DNA of 64,000 nt from NCBI GenBank assembly GCA_964504335.1, contig CAZDET010000008.1:1-64000 (forward strand), in the 5' to 3' direction. The notes beneath the pieces were generated by a model that saw only the letters and a program-made list of their open reading frames with translations, was not told the origin of the DNA and did no database searches. Both the position numbers and the translations under genes were made by a program. Shown here piece by piece: positions 53,890 to 63,141 of the stretch (position 1 is its first letter; every line of letters begins with the position of its first letter). Origin of the DNA: CAZDET01 sp964504335 (GTDB lineage Bacteria > Bacteroidota > Bacteroidia > Chitinophagales > Saprospiraceae).

Positions 53890-53918
53890 AAGCGCTGTAT
53901 TGAAGATTCGGCTCTAGC

Positions 53919-54896
53919 TTAATAGGCCGAAAGTGCATTCTGCCTGAAAGCAACCGCTACATCAAAACGGTTGAGTTCATAAGTGTTTATCAAATACGCC
54001 AATTGTTGGTGATAGTTGGGGGCCGTGGCGTATCCGGCCATTTTCAGTCCGGCAGCTTGTGCTGCAAAATAAGGGATTCGGGTTGCACCGTCGAAATATT
54101 TCTCGGCCGCAATGCCCGAAACCGGCTCAAATAGCTCGGCCGCGGTGCGAATATCGACCTCCTCCCCAATGGGAAAGGTCGACCAAATCCAGGAATAGCA
54201 GCCCTTGCGGGGCCATTCACAGGGTCGGGTCAGTAAATCGGAATGCCGCGCATAACTATCTGCTACCGATTCGTATACTTCGAAGCGATCGTAGGCGACG
54301 TCGTCGTGGAATTGCCATACTCCAATTGCCGGCGACGAAAACGCGAAGTCGGCATCTACCAACGTCGTAAATTGCCGGTTCTTTATCTTTTCGCGCGCGG
54401 AGGGGCGGTGCCTGGCCTTGATGCCAAAGTGGTTATTGGTGCGTTTAGCTAGTGCGGATGTACCGGAAGCAGATTCCAAAATGCCCTGTGCCAGCGTAAT
54501 GCTTACGGGTATCCCCGAGCGAAGCATCTCCCGAATGGCCGCCAGCTTGTACTGATCGATGTAATCGAGGGGACGACCGGCCGCTTTCAGACGAGCTTCC
54601 GAAAACCCCGAGGTGCGCAATTTTTCCTCGACGTCGGCGCGTTTCCAAACCGCATCGAGTTGGCGCAGATCGGCCCGGCGGGGGCGGGCATCAATCCGGC
54701 TGAGCGTCGTGAAATCAATCTCTGCGGCCGCCCGCCGAATAACTTGCCAGCCCTGCAGGTAGGTATCGGTCAGCTCGTAGATAATGGGGATATCCGCCTG
54801 GAGGGTATCACCGCGCTCGTGCAAATACTCCGTCACCAGCCAAACGGCCGCTATCCATAAGAGTAGTATCCATCCTGCACGAAGAACGCGGTTCAT
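53919..54896 (-). CDS. Glucosaminidase-domain cell wall hydrolase
   Basis: From ATG 54896 the protein is 325 residues, with an N-terminal membrane anchor (about residues 7-24) and a C-terminal glucosaminidase domain: SGIPVSITLAQGILESASG with catalytic Glu141, then NNHFGIKAR and FHDDVAYDRFEVY. This family cleaves N-acetylglucosamine linkages in peptidoglycan. It lies 29 bp upstream of the diverged paralogue at 52813-53889 in the same orientation, so the two are likely co-transcribed. The substrate and physiological role (division, gliding or remodelling) are unknown. Confidence 0.85.
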   Translation of the reverse strand: MNRVLRAGWILLLWIAAVWLVTEYLHERGDTLQADIPIIYELTDTYLQGWQVIRRAAAEIDFTTLSRIDARPRRADLRQLDAVWKRADVEEKLRTSGFSEARLKAAGRPLDYIDQYKLAAIREMLRSGIPVSITLAQGILESASGTSALAKRTNNHFGIKARHRPSAREKIKNRQFTTLVDADFAFSSPAIGVWQFHDDVAYDRFEVYESVADSYARHSDLLTRPCEWPRKGCYSWIWSTFPIGEEVDIRTAAELFEPVSGIAAEKYFDGATRIPYFAAQAAGLKMAGYATAPNYHQQLAYLINTYELNRFDVAVAFRQNALSAY

Positions 54897-55037
54897 AATA
54901 TTTTGACAAATCAACGGAGCTAAAATAATAGGATATCATCAGAATACATATCGAATTTCCATTCATCTTTTTAAACACCCTGCAGCTCTTGTAAATTTAT
55001 TGCGCTTTAACAGCCGTTCTTACAAAAACACGAAATC

Positions 55038-55478
55038 ATGATGAGTAAGCTAAACACAACCTCTGTTTCCCTGCTTGGCCTGTTGCTGGCCTTCACCCTG
55101 CTCGCAGTTAGCTGCGAAAACGACGCGGCCGTCCCCATGGAACAATCGGCCGACGATTTCGAAGCATTCTACCACCAATTTCTGACCGATGAAGACTACC
55201 AGATGGCCCACATCGTCTTTCCACTTGAGGGCATCCCCGCGGGCGTTGAATCCGAAGCTGAAATGATCGGTTTCAAGTGGCAGCCCGAAGACTGGATGCC
55301 CCACCGCCCGATGGACCCGATCGAAAGCGGTTTCGAAAGTGAGTTTGTCGAACTCGAGCCGGGGCTAATGGTCGAGCGTATTGTCCATCACAGTGGCTCC
55401 TATGGCATGATGCGGCGCTTTGCCCGCTTCGGCAACGAATGGTATCTGATCTACTACGCGGGGATGAATGCGATCTAA
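55038..55478 (+). CDS. DUF4348-type lipoprotein
   Basis: The 146-residue protein has a signal peptide with lipobox AVSC (Cys26), followed by FEAFYHQFLTDEDYQMAHIVFPLEG and a C-terminal GNEWYLIYYAG, the pattern of the DUF4348 family, small lipoproteins of Bacteroidota with no known function. It is convergent with the glucosaminidase-like gene at 55482-56267 (4 bp apart) and divergent from the one at 53919-54896. Confidence 0.75.
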   Translation: MMSKLNTTSVSLLGLLLAFTLLAVSCENDAAVPMEQSADDFEAFYHQFLTDEDYQMAHIVFPLEGIPAGVESEAEMIGFKWQPEDWMPHRPMDPIESGFESEFVELEPGLMVERIVHHSGSYGMMRRFARFGNEWYLIYYAGMNAI

Positions 55479-55481
55479 TTC

Positions 55482-56267
55482 CTACAGACCGGCCAGGCCG
55501 AGCTGGGATTCTACGCTGTGTACGCGCGCGATCCACTCGTGGTCGCTGCGCGGATCGCATTGCACGCACAAGTTGTTGATGGGGTAACCACTCCAGGTGT
55601 TGATCACAGAATCGCTGGAGTAGGGCACCCCCGGCAACTGTAGAGCGAAAAAGGGCTCATCCACCGGGGCATCCCAGTAGGGCCAACCGGTGCGCCGTTC
55701 GTAGTCGATGGCCCGAACCACGCGCTCCCCCGCATCGGGCAGCCGCTCCAGAAAGTGGCGGTTGTAGATCGTATGGATGAACATCCATAGCGAATCTTCG
55801 AAATCGTCAAAGACGTAAAAATAGGTGTGCTCCGGATCGCGGTAGGAAACTGCCTCGCAGTATTCGAAGCGATCGCACATCCATTCCTTGCTGGCCACGC
55901 GGATGCCGAAATAATTAGAGGCGTTATTGCACAAGCGCGAACTCCCCCAGTAGGTTTCGCGCGCGGCCTTTGCCAGTAGTAGGCGCCAATCGAGCAGGTA
56001 GCGTCTGCCGTACTCCTTACACAAATCGGCGTGCTCGAGGTAAAACGCCTCTTTCAGCGCTTCCTCCAGGGCCGTCGGGGTGGTGGCCGATCGCGCCGAC
56101 TTCAAGCAAAACCGCCCATTCGGCAGGCGCTCGATAATATCCGGACGGTTGCCGTACCACCCCTCCAGTACGTCTTGTACCGTCAATACAGTGCGATCCG
56201 GCAATTGGGCGCAGAGGGGCGTCGCTACCCCCCATACAACCACCAATATAAAGGCAATGTACTTCAT
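55482..56267 (-). CDS. Secreted glucosaminidase-like protein
   Basis: The 261-residue protein has a signal peptide (KYIAFILVVVWGVATPLCAQ) and a domain with LLLAKAARETYWGSSRLCNNASNYFGIRVASKEW, where Glu104 is in the position of the catalytic glutamate and NYFGI matches the second motif of glucosaminidases. Six or more cysteines suggest disulfides in the periplasm. It is the third such protein within 3.5 kb, separated from the others by the DUF4348 lipoprotein. It probably acts on peptidoglycan. Confidence 0.75.
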   Translation of the reverse strand: MKYIAFILVVVWGVATPLCAQLPDRTVLTVQDVLEGWYGNRPDIIERLPNGRFCLKSARSATTPTALEEALKEAFYLEHADLCKEYGRRYLLDWRLLLAKAARETYWGSSRLCNNASNYFGIRVASKEWMCDRFEYCEAVSYRDPEHTYFYVFDDFEDSLWMFIHTIYNRHFLERLPDAGERVVRAIDYERRTGWPYWDAPVDEPFFALQLPGVPYSSDSVINTWSGYPINNLCVQCDPRSDHEWIARVHSVESQLGLAGL

Positions 56268-56702
56268 GTGCTGAGGCTTTTCCAGGGTTGAATAATACCT
56301 TCTTGGATATTGATCTGGGAATGCACCCGCACAAATGAGACGCAGCCGGAAGCTGCCGTGTGGCGCGTGCGTTGGTAGAAGTTGCCAGCCGACAAATACG
56401 ATGTCAGCAATGGTTAAAAATACTACTGAGATTTATATTTTTATAATAATTCATTTCCCTTTCCTATCTTTGTATAGAGCTGATATCCTTTAGCCACCAG
56501 GATCCTCCCACATCTAGCACTATCGATTTTTCCCATTTGAACCATCCAAAGCGTTATGTGTTTTCGAGGTTCGGCAGAAATTGCGATCTTAGAACACCAT
56601 TGATGGGAACTGATTTGCACCCGAAAGACTTTACGTATCCGGTCATTTCCCTCCCGTGACCATATCCTCAATTGGTAAGCAACTCACTTAAAAGACGAAG
56701 CT
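56268..56702. other. Intergenic region with promoter and long leader
   Basis: A stretch of 435 bp without a supportable gene. It is AT-rich around 56420-56475, where a full TATCTTTG -7 element lies, and then about 230 bp of leader before the next gene. Two tiny frames of 15 and 18 codons in the leader have no special features. Nothing else was seen. Confidence 0.6.
56465..56472 (+). promoter_or_regulatory. -7 element for the outer-membrane protein gene
   Basis: TATCTTTG, a full TAnnTTTG match, 230 bp before ATG 56703. No -33 box at usual spacing. Confidence 0.4.
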
Positions 56703-57464
56703 ATGTGCCGGGGTCATCACCTAATGATTACTACTCTTTTGGTATTTGCAGTTGGCAGTATGCTAAGTGCCCAAAAGTTCCAATTTAGCGTCCAAATGCA
56801 GGTGGGCATGTCGAATCTGATGCACGACACGCGATTCGAGAGCACCACGCTGCGGAACCTCTACGAAACCGTGGCTATCTCTCATCCGGAGGGCTACGAA
56901 TGGGAGGAATTCGAAGAAACCTACCAGCTCAGGCAGAGCTTTACGCAGTTTCGGTACGGCATGTCGCTCACTGCTACGCACCGGACGATTCCACTCATCG
57001 TCATCGGAGATATCATGAGTTCCACCTCCACGTACGAGCGGCTATCCTATGCGGTCACGCTGGGATTTGGCGAAGAGTTTTCCGCTTTCGACGATCAGGT
57101 ACGCCTCCACATCCTCGGCGGTATGAAGCTGCTCTGGGATAAGGCCTTCGGCTCCAATACCCTGGTCAACAGCATTGGCCACAGCGAAGCCCGCAGCTTG
57201 GTCGCTACCTATTTCGATCCGAAAAAGCCGCTTGGTCAGCAAAACGGCACGTTGTTCGTGCTGCGCGGCGGCGCCGCCAAAACCCTCGATCGGGACGGTA
57301 AATGGTCGATGGGCGGCGAAGCCTACTACGAGCTGGATGTCACTCCCCGTATCAATCGCGAAAGCCGGATGACTAACGTCGGCCTGCACGTATTCATGCG
57401 TTACCACATCAACCGCAAGCCGCAGTACAGCGCCTTCAACAATAATCCGAATTTCTATTATTGA
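56703..57464 (+). CDS. Putative outer-membrane or secreted beta-rich protein
   Basis: The 253-residue protein has a signal peptide (ending near SMLSAQ) and then mostly amphipathic strands with aromatic ends (for example FRYGMSLTATHR and the final VFMRYHINRKPQY), as in small beta-barrel outer-membrane proteins. ATG 56703 gives a more normal basic N-terminus than ATG 56724. No family is recognised. It is isolated from its neighbours by long gaps on both sides. Confidence 0.65.
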   Translation: MCRGHHLMITTLLVFAVGSMLSAQKFQFSVQMQVGMSNLMHDTRFESTTLRNLYETVAISHPEGYEWEEFEETYQLRQSFTQFRYGMSLTATHRTIPLIVIGDIMSSTSTYERLSYAVTLGFGEEFSAFDDQVRLHILGGMKLLWDKAFGSNTLVNSIGHSEARSLVATYFDPKKPLGQQNGTLFVLRGGAAKTLDRDGKWSMGGEAYYELDVTPRINRESRMTNVGLHVFMRYHINRKPQYSAFNNNPNFYY

Positions 57465-57887
57465 TAGCGCTTTAGTCAGGTTGTACTAGTACTTTAGTTA
57501 CACGTCCCGAGAGACCAAAGTACCAACATACCGTTCCGCGCCGGAGGTTGAATGAGGAGGGCGTGTTTCGTTCATCCCCTCTCTCTGCGGGTCCCCTACT
57601 TTATGAATGTACAAGCGCTTAGTTGATTCGTGTGTGCCATTAGGTGTTAGTGCAACGGAATTTCCAATACGGTTGCAGCTCCCCAAAAGGCCGAACGCTT
57701 TACTTTTAAATGGACGTGCTGTTAAGAAGGAACGTCAAATCGAGCAGCCTCCCAATAAGTTGGCTGCAAGTTGGTTCGAATGTTTTTACTTCCCTAAAAG
57801 CAGGATCACGAATAACACCTTCCGGCTCCATTTGGATGCAGTCCATTCTTACGCTACCTTGTAAGAAGGATTAAGGGCTGATTTTTG
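57465..57887. other. Intergenic region before the HTCS gene
   Basis: About 420 bp with no supportable gene. An 85-codon frame at 57607-57864 has no RBS, promoter or recognisable sequence and is not called. A GTACTAGTAC palindrome at 57482-57491 and AGCGCT near 57466 are short and probably chance. No TAnnTTTG element was found. Confidence 0.6.
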
Positions 57888-60641
57888 ATGAATAGAAAAC
57901 TGTTTTTACTGATTGCAGGCCTGGCTTGCTTTGCTTGGAGCTGTGAGCAATTAGAGCCGCAGCCCACCTATCGGGTTGGTTTCTCCCAGTGTACCATGGC
58001 GGATGCCTGGCGGCAGGCCATGGTGGCGGAAATGGAATTGGAGGCTTCCTTTTATCCCGAAATCAATCTAAGCCTGCTGGATGCCAATCGAAATACGGAA
58101 CGGCAAAAGCGACATATCCAACAGTTGGTAGAGGAGGGGGTAGATCTGCTAATCGTCAGCCCAAATGAAGCGGCACCCCTAACAGAGGTGATTGCCAGCG
58201 CCTACCAGCAAGGTATTCCGGTAATTGTAGTGGATCGTAAGATCAACTCGGATCAATACACTGCCTACGTTGGAGGCGATAACTTCGAGATCGGCAAAAT
58301 GGCGGGCGAATACGCTGCCCAGTTGCTTGGAGGGAAAGGAGCTATCATTGAAATCTGGGGGTTACGAGGGTCGACCCCAGCACTGGAACGGCACCGGGGG
58401 TTCATCGAATCTCTTGGCCGGTTTCCGGAGATAACTGTCGTTGCGGAGATAGATGGCCAGTGGGAACGGGATACGGCAGCCCATTACTTTCCCGAAGTAC
58501 TGCAAAAGCATCCGCAAACAGACCTCATTTTTGCGCACAATGATGTAATGGCGGCCGGCGCTTACGAGCAGACCCCTGAGGTGCCATCACGGGAGCGGCT
58601 GCGCTTCGTGGGAGTTGACGGATTGGTGGGCGGGCAACGGCTCGTAGAGCAAGGGGTCTTAGATGCTACTTTCCTATATCCTACCGGTGGAAATGTTGCC
58701 ATTCGATTAGCCGTTGATATTTTACAAGGGCGGCCCTACGCCAAGAATAATCTACTTAATACCACCCTGATTGACTCGGCTAGTGTCCGTATCCTTCGTC
58801 TACAGGCTGATAAAATCAGCCAACAACAAGCAGATATTAATCGGCAACAGGGGCTATTAATAGAATTGGACAATGTATATCGATCCCAACGGGTAGTTAC
58901 CATCATTATCTCGCTTATCCTGTTGATTACCATTATTTTTGCGGCGATTGCCTATTTGAATGTGCGTGAAAAACGGGAGGCCAACCGGCGTCTCTCCGCT
59001 CGAAATGAAGAGATCATCAAACAGCGTAATCATATAAGAAGAATGGCGGAAGAAGCCGAAACCGCCAATCAAAGCCGGATCGATTTCTTCACTAATATAT
59101 CGCACGAATTTCGAACACCCCTCACACTGTTATTAGGTCCCGTTGAGGACCTAATTCAGCGCAGCCGATCCGATCGGGATGTAAGTGATCTGGTACTTAT
59201 TCGCCAAAATGCGTTGCGTTTGCTAAGGCTCGTCAATCAATTGATGGATTTCCGGAAAATCGAAAACGGAAAAATGCAGCTCCGGGCAAGCAAACAGGAT
59301 ATTGTCTCCTTCGTCCGGAATACGAAGGAGGCATTTAATCGCATGGCCAACCAGCACCACATTGACTTCCAGTTTTTTTCAGACGAACAAGTAAGCGAGC
59401 TCTATTTCGACGAACATAAGTTGGATAAGGTACTTTTCAATTTGTTATCAAATGCTTTTAAGTTTACAGAGTCGGGAGGACGTATTTCCGTAAAGGTTCA
59501 ACATTTTCCGGTGCGAGAAGAGGTAGGTATTCGGGTGGAAGACAACGGCCGCGGGATGTCGAAAGAGCATACGGACCATATATTTGAGCGCTTTTACCAG
59601 GGGGAAGGCTATCGCACGATTGGCACCGGGTTAGGCCTATCCTTATCAAAAGAACTGATCCAACTCCATCGGGGACGCATTACCGTTGACAGCGAAAAGG
59701 GAAGAGGGACGGCATTCGAAGTATTCCTGCCGTTGGGCAACACGCACCTGGAGCCTTCGGAAATTGAAATTGGAGAGGTAAAGTCCTTGTCTTCCCTGGA
59801 AGTTAATACCTATCTGGAAGATGAAGTGGCTTTCCGTGTTACAGAAACCGCTACTCGGCCTTCCACTACGGTCCAGTTACTTCTAATCGAGGATAATAGC
59901 GACTTACGCAGCTATTTAGTAGCCACCTTCTCTGAGCATTATCAAGTAACCGCTCTTGAATCGGCTGAAGCCGCCTGGGATTTTGTTTTGGAAACTGGAG
60001 CCGACCTGATTATTTGCGATTATATGCTCCCGGGCATGACGGGCGTGGACTTTACCAACGCAGTGAAACACGACATCCGCACGAGTCATATTCCCATTTT
60101 ATTACTAACTGCTCGAACGGAAGTTCAAGACCAGTTGGTCGCGATGGAGGTGGGGGCGGATATGTACGTGACCAAGCCTTTTAATATGGCCTTGCTCAAA
60201 AAGCAGGTCGCTAGTCTCCTAGCCAATCGTTCGTTGCTAAAAGAGCGCTACGTAAGTAAGCTGGGTATCATTACCAACCATAATGCCAGTAGCGGCTCGG
60301 ATCAAAAGTTTATTCGGGACTTCATTGCAGTCATAGAAACGAATCTGCACCAATCCGAATTAAAAGTAACGGACATAAGCCAGGCGCTACATCTATCGCG
60401 TGTGCAACTGCACCGGAAGGTCAAATCGCTGCTCGGTATATCCGTTAGTGAATACCTCTCGCAGGTACGACTCAAAAAGTCGCTCCAACTATTACAGGAG
60501 CAAGCTAAACCCATCGCTGAAATCGCCTACGATGTTGGCTTTTCTTCCCCTGCTTATTTTGCTACATCTTTCAAAAACCACTTTGGCTGCACCCCAACGG
60601 AATACCGCAAGAATGGAACGCTCATCCAGTCTACCGATTGA
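57888..60641 (+). CDS. Hybrid two-component system (HTCS) with periplasmic sugar-binding sensor
   Basis: The 917-residue protein has a signal/lipobox-like segment (FAWSC), then a periplasmic-binding-protein type I sensor at about residues 25-310 (DLLIVSPNEAAPLTEVI, VDRKINSDQYTAYVGGDN), a coiled linker, a TM helix at about 335-358, a histidine kinase with ISHEFRTPLTLLLGP (phospho-His) and N/G boxes (NLLSNAFKFT, DNGRGMS, GTGLGLSLSK), a receiver with LLIEDNSDLRSYL and DYMLPGM (phospho-Asp), and a C-terminal AraC-type HTH (ISQALHLSRVQLHRKVKSLL, then IAYDVGFSSPAYFATSFKNHFG). It senses a sugar and regulates the next genes. The periplasmic-binding sensor resembles that of fructose-sensing HTCS. ATG 57888 is chosen over TTG 57885. 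Confidence 0.92.
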   Translation: MNRKLFLLIAGLACFAWSCEQLEPQPTYRVGFSQCTMADAWRQAMVAEMELEASFYPEINLSLLDANRNTERQKRHIQQLVEEGVDLLIVSPNEAAPLTEVIASAYQQGIPVIVVDRKINSDQYTAYVGGDNFEIGKMAGEYAAQLLGGKGAIIEIWGLRGSTPALERHRGFIESLGRFPEITVVAEIDGQWERDTAAHYFPEVLQKHPQTDLIFAHNDVMAAGAYEQTPEVPSRERLRFVGVDGLVGGQRLVEQGVLDATFLYPTGGNVAIRLAVDILQGRPYAKNNLLNTTLIDSASVRILRLQADKISQQQADINRQQGLLIELDNVYRSQRVVTIIISLILLITIIFAAIAYLNVREKREANRRLSARNEEIIKQRNHIRRMAEEAETANQSRIDFFTNISHEFRTPLTLLLGPVEDLIQRSRSDRDVSDLVLIRQNALRLLRLVNQLMDFRKIENGKMQLRASKQDIVSFVRNTKEAFNRMANQHHIDFQFFSDEQVSELYFDEHKLDKVLFNLLSNAFKFTESGGRISVKVQHFPVREEVGIRVEDNGRGMSKEHTDHIFERFYQGEGYRTIGTGLGLSLSKELIQLHRGRITVDSEKGRGTAFEVFLPLGNTHLEPSEIEIGEVKSLSSLEVNTYLEDEVAFRVTETATRPSTTVQLLLIEDNSDLRSYLVATFSEHYQVTALESAEAAWDFVLETGADLIICDYMLPGMTGVDFTNAVKHDIRTSHIPILLLTARTEVQDQLVAMEVGADMYVTKPFNMALLKKQVASLLANRSLLKERYVSKLGIITNHNASSGSDQKFIRDFIAVIETNLHQSELKVTDISQALHLSRVQLHRKVKSLLGISVSEYLSQVRLKKSLQLLQEQAKPIAEIAYDVGFSSPAYFATSFKNHFGCTPTEYRKNGTLIQSTD

Positions 60642-60678
60642 TGAAACAGAATAAAAATTCGTGTAACAAGGTTAAAAC

Positions 60679-60744
60679 TGTTTTGCTTGCTGTAAAAAGT
60701 ACACTTAGTAGTTAATATATTGTTTTGCAAGAGGTTGTGCAAAA
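60679..60744 (+). promoter_or_regulatory. Candidate operator for the HTCS regulator
   Basis: TGTTTTGC occurs at 60679-60686 and again at 60721-60728, exactly 42 bp apart, which is four helical turns and puts both on the same face of DNA. The second copy also forms an inverted repeat, TTTTGCA (60723-60729) with TGCAAAA (60738-60744). It lies in the AT-rich gap between the AraC-type regulator and the sugar porter gene, where an HTCS binding site is expected. Confidence 0.4.
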
Positions 60745-60836
60745 GGTAAAAAATGCAACCGGATTAAAAGTTTTCGAAATAACGTTTTAACTGAACTTAT
60801 GCCAATGGTGATAGCTTGGTGAAAAATCGAGCGATC

Positions 60837-62222
60837 ATGCAGCGTAATAAAGTTTTGTTTTGGTCGATAACGGTCGCCTTAGGAGGCTTTCTGTTTGGTT
60901 TCGACACGGCCGTTATTTCGGGGGCCGAACAATCCATTCAAAAACTCTGGGGGTTAAGCGATACGATGATCGGCCAAATGGTGGCAATGGCGCTTTACGG
61001 GACGGTTATCGGAGCCCTCTTTGGCGGCATTCCTGCCGATCGGTACGGGCGCCGGACTACCCTCTTCTGGATTGGTGTACTCTATTTAATTAGCGCCATT
61101 GGTTCTGCAGCTGCGCCGGATGTATATACGCTCATGACGGCCCGATTCGTAGGGGGCCTTGGAGTGGGGGCTTCTTCCGTGGTGGCTCCCATGTATATTT
61201 CTGAAATAGCTCCGGCCAGTCACCGTGGACGTTTCGTAGCTACCTTTCAATTCAATATAGTTCTAGGGATTATGGTGGCCTACCTGTCCAATTTTCTCAT
61301 TGGAGGAGGAGATTGGCGACTGATGCTGGGAGTCGAAATTATTCCCGCGGTGGCCTTCGTAGTAATGATATTACAAGTGCCGCGGAGTCCGCGTTGGTTA
61401 CTGGTCAAACAAGATAACGAAGCAGAAGCAGCAGAGGTGCTTCAACAAGTCAATCCCGATACGGTAGAGTTAGAGTTAGCGGCTATTCGGGCCTCACATG
61501 TAGAAGGTGCAAGGGGAGGATTTTCAGAATTCTTGTCCGGTAAGTATAGTTGGCCGATTCTGCTTGCCTTTCTTTTTGCCTTCTTCAACCAGGTTTCGGG
61601 GATCAATGCGGTGATTTATTATGCCCCTCGCATTTTTGAATTGGCCGGCTTAGAATCTAGTGCGTCATTACTGGCAAGCGTAGGTATTGGCACGATTAAT
61701 TTACTCTTTACGATGCTGGGCATGTTGCTCATCGATCAATTTGGCCGCAAAAAGCTGATGTACATCGGTAGCATTGGATATATCGTATCACTTTCTGTTT
61801 GTGCCTACGCTTTCTATGCGAGTTTATCCGGCTTGGTCGTTCCGATTAGTTTATTCGTCTTCATCGCCGCTCATGCCATTGGCCAAGGAGCCGTAATTTG
61901 GGTCTTCATCTCCGAAATCTTTCCAAACGAGGTTCGCTCCTTCGGTACCTCCTTGGGGAGTAGTACCCACTGGATATTCGCGGCAATTATCGCCGGTACC
62001 TTTCCGATGCTAGCCAAGGCCCTCGGGCCAGCAACCCTCTTCTCGATTTTCGCCAGCATGATGGTATTCCAGCTATTGTTTGTGGCCTTCATGATGCCCG
62101 AAACAAAGGGGGTTTCGCTTGAAGAACTGGAGAGCCGCCTCCTCAAATCAGGCAAGAATAGCTCGGTGAGCGACAACGAACAGATGGTAACCACAGAACC
62201 CGGTCAATCTATAAGACGATAG
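60837..62222 (+). CDS. MFS sugar porter
   Basis: The 461-residue protein has 12 TM helices and the sugar-porter signatures: FDTAVISGAEQS in helix 1, ADRYGRRTTL in loop 2-3, RFVGGLGVGASSVVAPMYISEIAPASHRG, VPRSPRWLL, and PETKGVSLEELE at the end. This is a cytoplasmic-membrane symporter of monosaccharides of the kind found with Bacteroidota glycan loci. ATG 60837 is chosen; TTG/GTG starts upstream are weaker. It overlaps nothing and is 2 bp from the kinase gene, so the two form one operon. Fructose is the likely substrate. Confidence 0.92.
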   Translation: MQRNKVLFWSITVALGGFLFGFDTAVISGAEQSIQKLWGLSDTMIGQMVAMALYGTVIGALFGGIPADRYGRRTTLFWIGVLYLISAIGSAAAPDVYTLMTARFVGGLGVGASSVVAPMYISEIAPASHRGRFVATFQFNIVLGIMVAYLSNFLIGGGDWRLMLGVEIIPAVAFVVMILQVPRSPRWLLVKQDNEAEAAEVLQQVNPDTVELELAAIRASHVEGARGGFSEFLSGKYSWPILLAFLFAFFNQVSGINAVIYYAPRIFELAGLESSASLLASVGIGTINLLFTMLGMLLIDQFGRKKLMYIGSIGYIVSLSVCAYAFYASLSGLVVPISLFVFIAAHAIGQGAVIWVFISEIFPNEVRSFGTSLGSSTHWIFAAIIAGTFPMLAKALGPATLFSIFASMMVFQLLFVAFMMPETKGVSLEELESRLLKSGKNSSVSDNEQMVTTEPGQSIRR

Positions 62223-62224
62223 CG

Positions 62225-63127
62225 ATGTCAAATGTGATTTGTTTCGGCGAAGTACTTTGGGACTTACTACCATCCGGCAAACAAGCTGGGGGAGCTCCGG
62301 TCAATTGTGCCACCCATCTTACCCAATTGGGGAAGACCGTCAGCGTAATCAGCCGGGTTGGAGACGATGCGCTAGGGGCTGAGCTAGTGGACCAATTTAG
62401 CTCCCTTGGGGTGGATATGGGACTGGTGCAAGTTGATCGTCTCTATTCGACTGGTGTGGTCGATGTCGATCTGTCGGATACCAACGAAGTGCGATATACC
62501 ATAACCGGGCCGGTAGCCTGGGATAACATACAGCTACAACCACAAAATCAGGAGGCAGCAGCGGGAGCCTGCCTTGTATACGGTACGCTTGCCGCTCGGG
62601 AAAAGCAATCCCGCATGACGTTACATGCTTTGCTTGAGGTTGCCGATACCCGGGTTTGCGATGTGAATTTTCGTCCGCCCCACTACGACCAGGAAATCGT
62701 TGACCCCCTACTGCATGCTGCTGATGTCCTCAAATTCAACGAAGGAGAGTTGTCGGAAGTGGCAGGATGGCACGATATCCATGGTTCGCTGGAGGAAAAG
62801 ATGCATCAACTGGCTCAGCACTATCAGGTACAGGAGATAATCGTCAGCCTTGGCTCGCAGGGAGCCATTTTACTGGACCATGGCACCATATCCCACCAGG
62901 AGGTCTTTCCGGTGGCCGTCAAGGACACCATCGGAAGTGGAGATGCCTTCCTGGCGGGCTATTTAGTGGGGCGCATGCAGCAGCTGCCCCCTGCCGAACG
63001 ATTGCGGCTTGCTGCCGCCGCCGGAGCTTATGTGGCGGCTCATGACGGGGCAACACCTCCCATGAATATCAAAAGTCTAGAACAATTTTTAGCGAAACGA
63101 CAAGATGCCGATTCGCAGTCCAATTAG
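62225..63127 (+). CDS. PfkB-family sugar kinase, fructokinase-like
   Basis: The 300-residue protein has the PfkB family features: ICFGEVLWDLLPSG, the glycine-rich KQAGGAPVNCATHLTQLG, STGVVDVDL strand, and the C-terminal DTIGSGDAFLAGYL with catalytic Asp240. Fructokinases of this branch phosphorylate fructose to fructose 6-phosphate. The preceding GEVLWDLLP pattern is typical of Bacteroidota fructokinases. It follows the sugar porter by 2 bp and precedes the SusC receptor by 14 bp. Fructose as substrate is inferred. Confidence 0.9.
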   Translation: MSNVICFGEVLWDLLPSGKQAGGAPVNCATHLTQLGKTVSVISRVGDDALGAELVDQFSSLGVDMGLVQVDRLYSTGVVDVDLSDTNEVRYTITGPVAWDNIQLQPQNQEAAAGACLVYGTLAAREKQSRMTLHALLEVADTRVCDVNFRPPHYDQEIVDPLLHAADVLKFNEGELSEVAGWHDIHGSLEEKMHQLAQHYQVQEIIVSLGSQGAILLDHGTISHQEVFPVAVKDTIGSGDAFLAGYLVGRMQQLPPAERLRLAAAAGAYVAAHDGATPPMNIKSLEQFLAKRQDADSQSN

Positions 63128-63141
63128 CAAAACGTTTACAT

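Noticed and set aside
57607..57864. 85-codon plus-strand frame before the HTCS gene
   Set aside because: No promoter match, no recognisable sequence, and not overlapped by an operon; not enough to call a gene.
59142..59163. Palindrome-like TTAGGTCC...GGACCTAA inside the HTCS kinase region
   Set aside because: It lies in a conserved kinase segment (LLGPVEDLIQ) and is explained by coding; only one copy.
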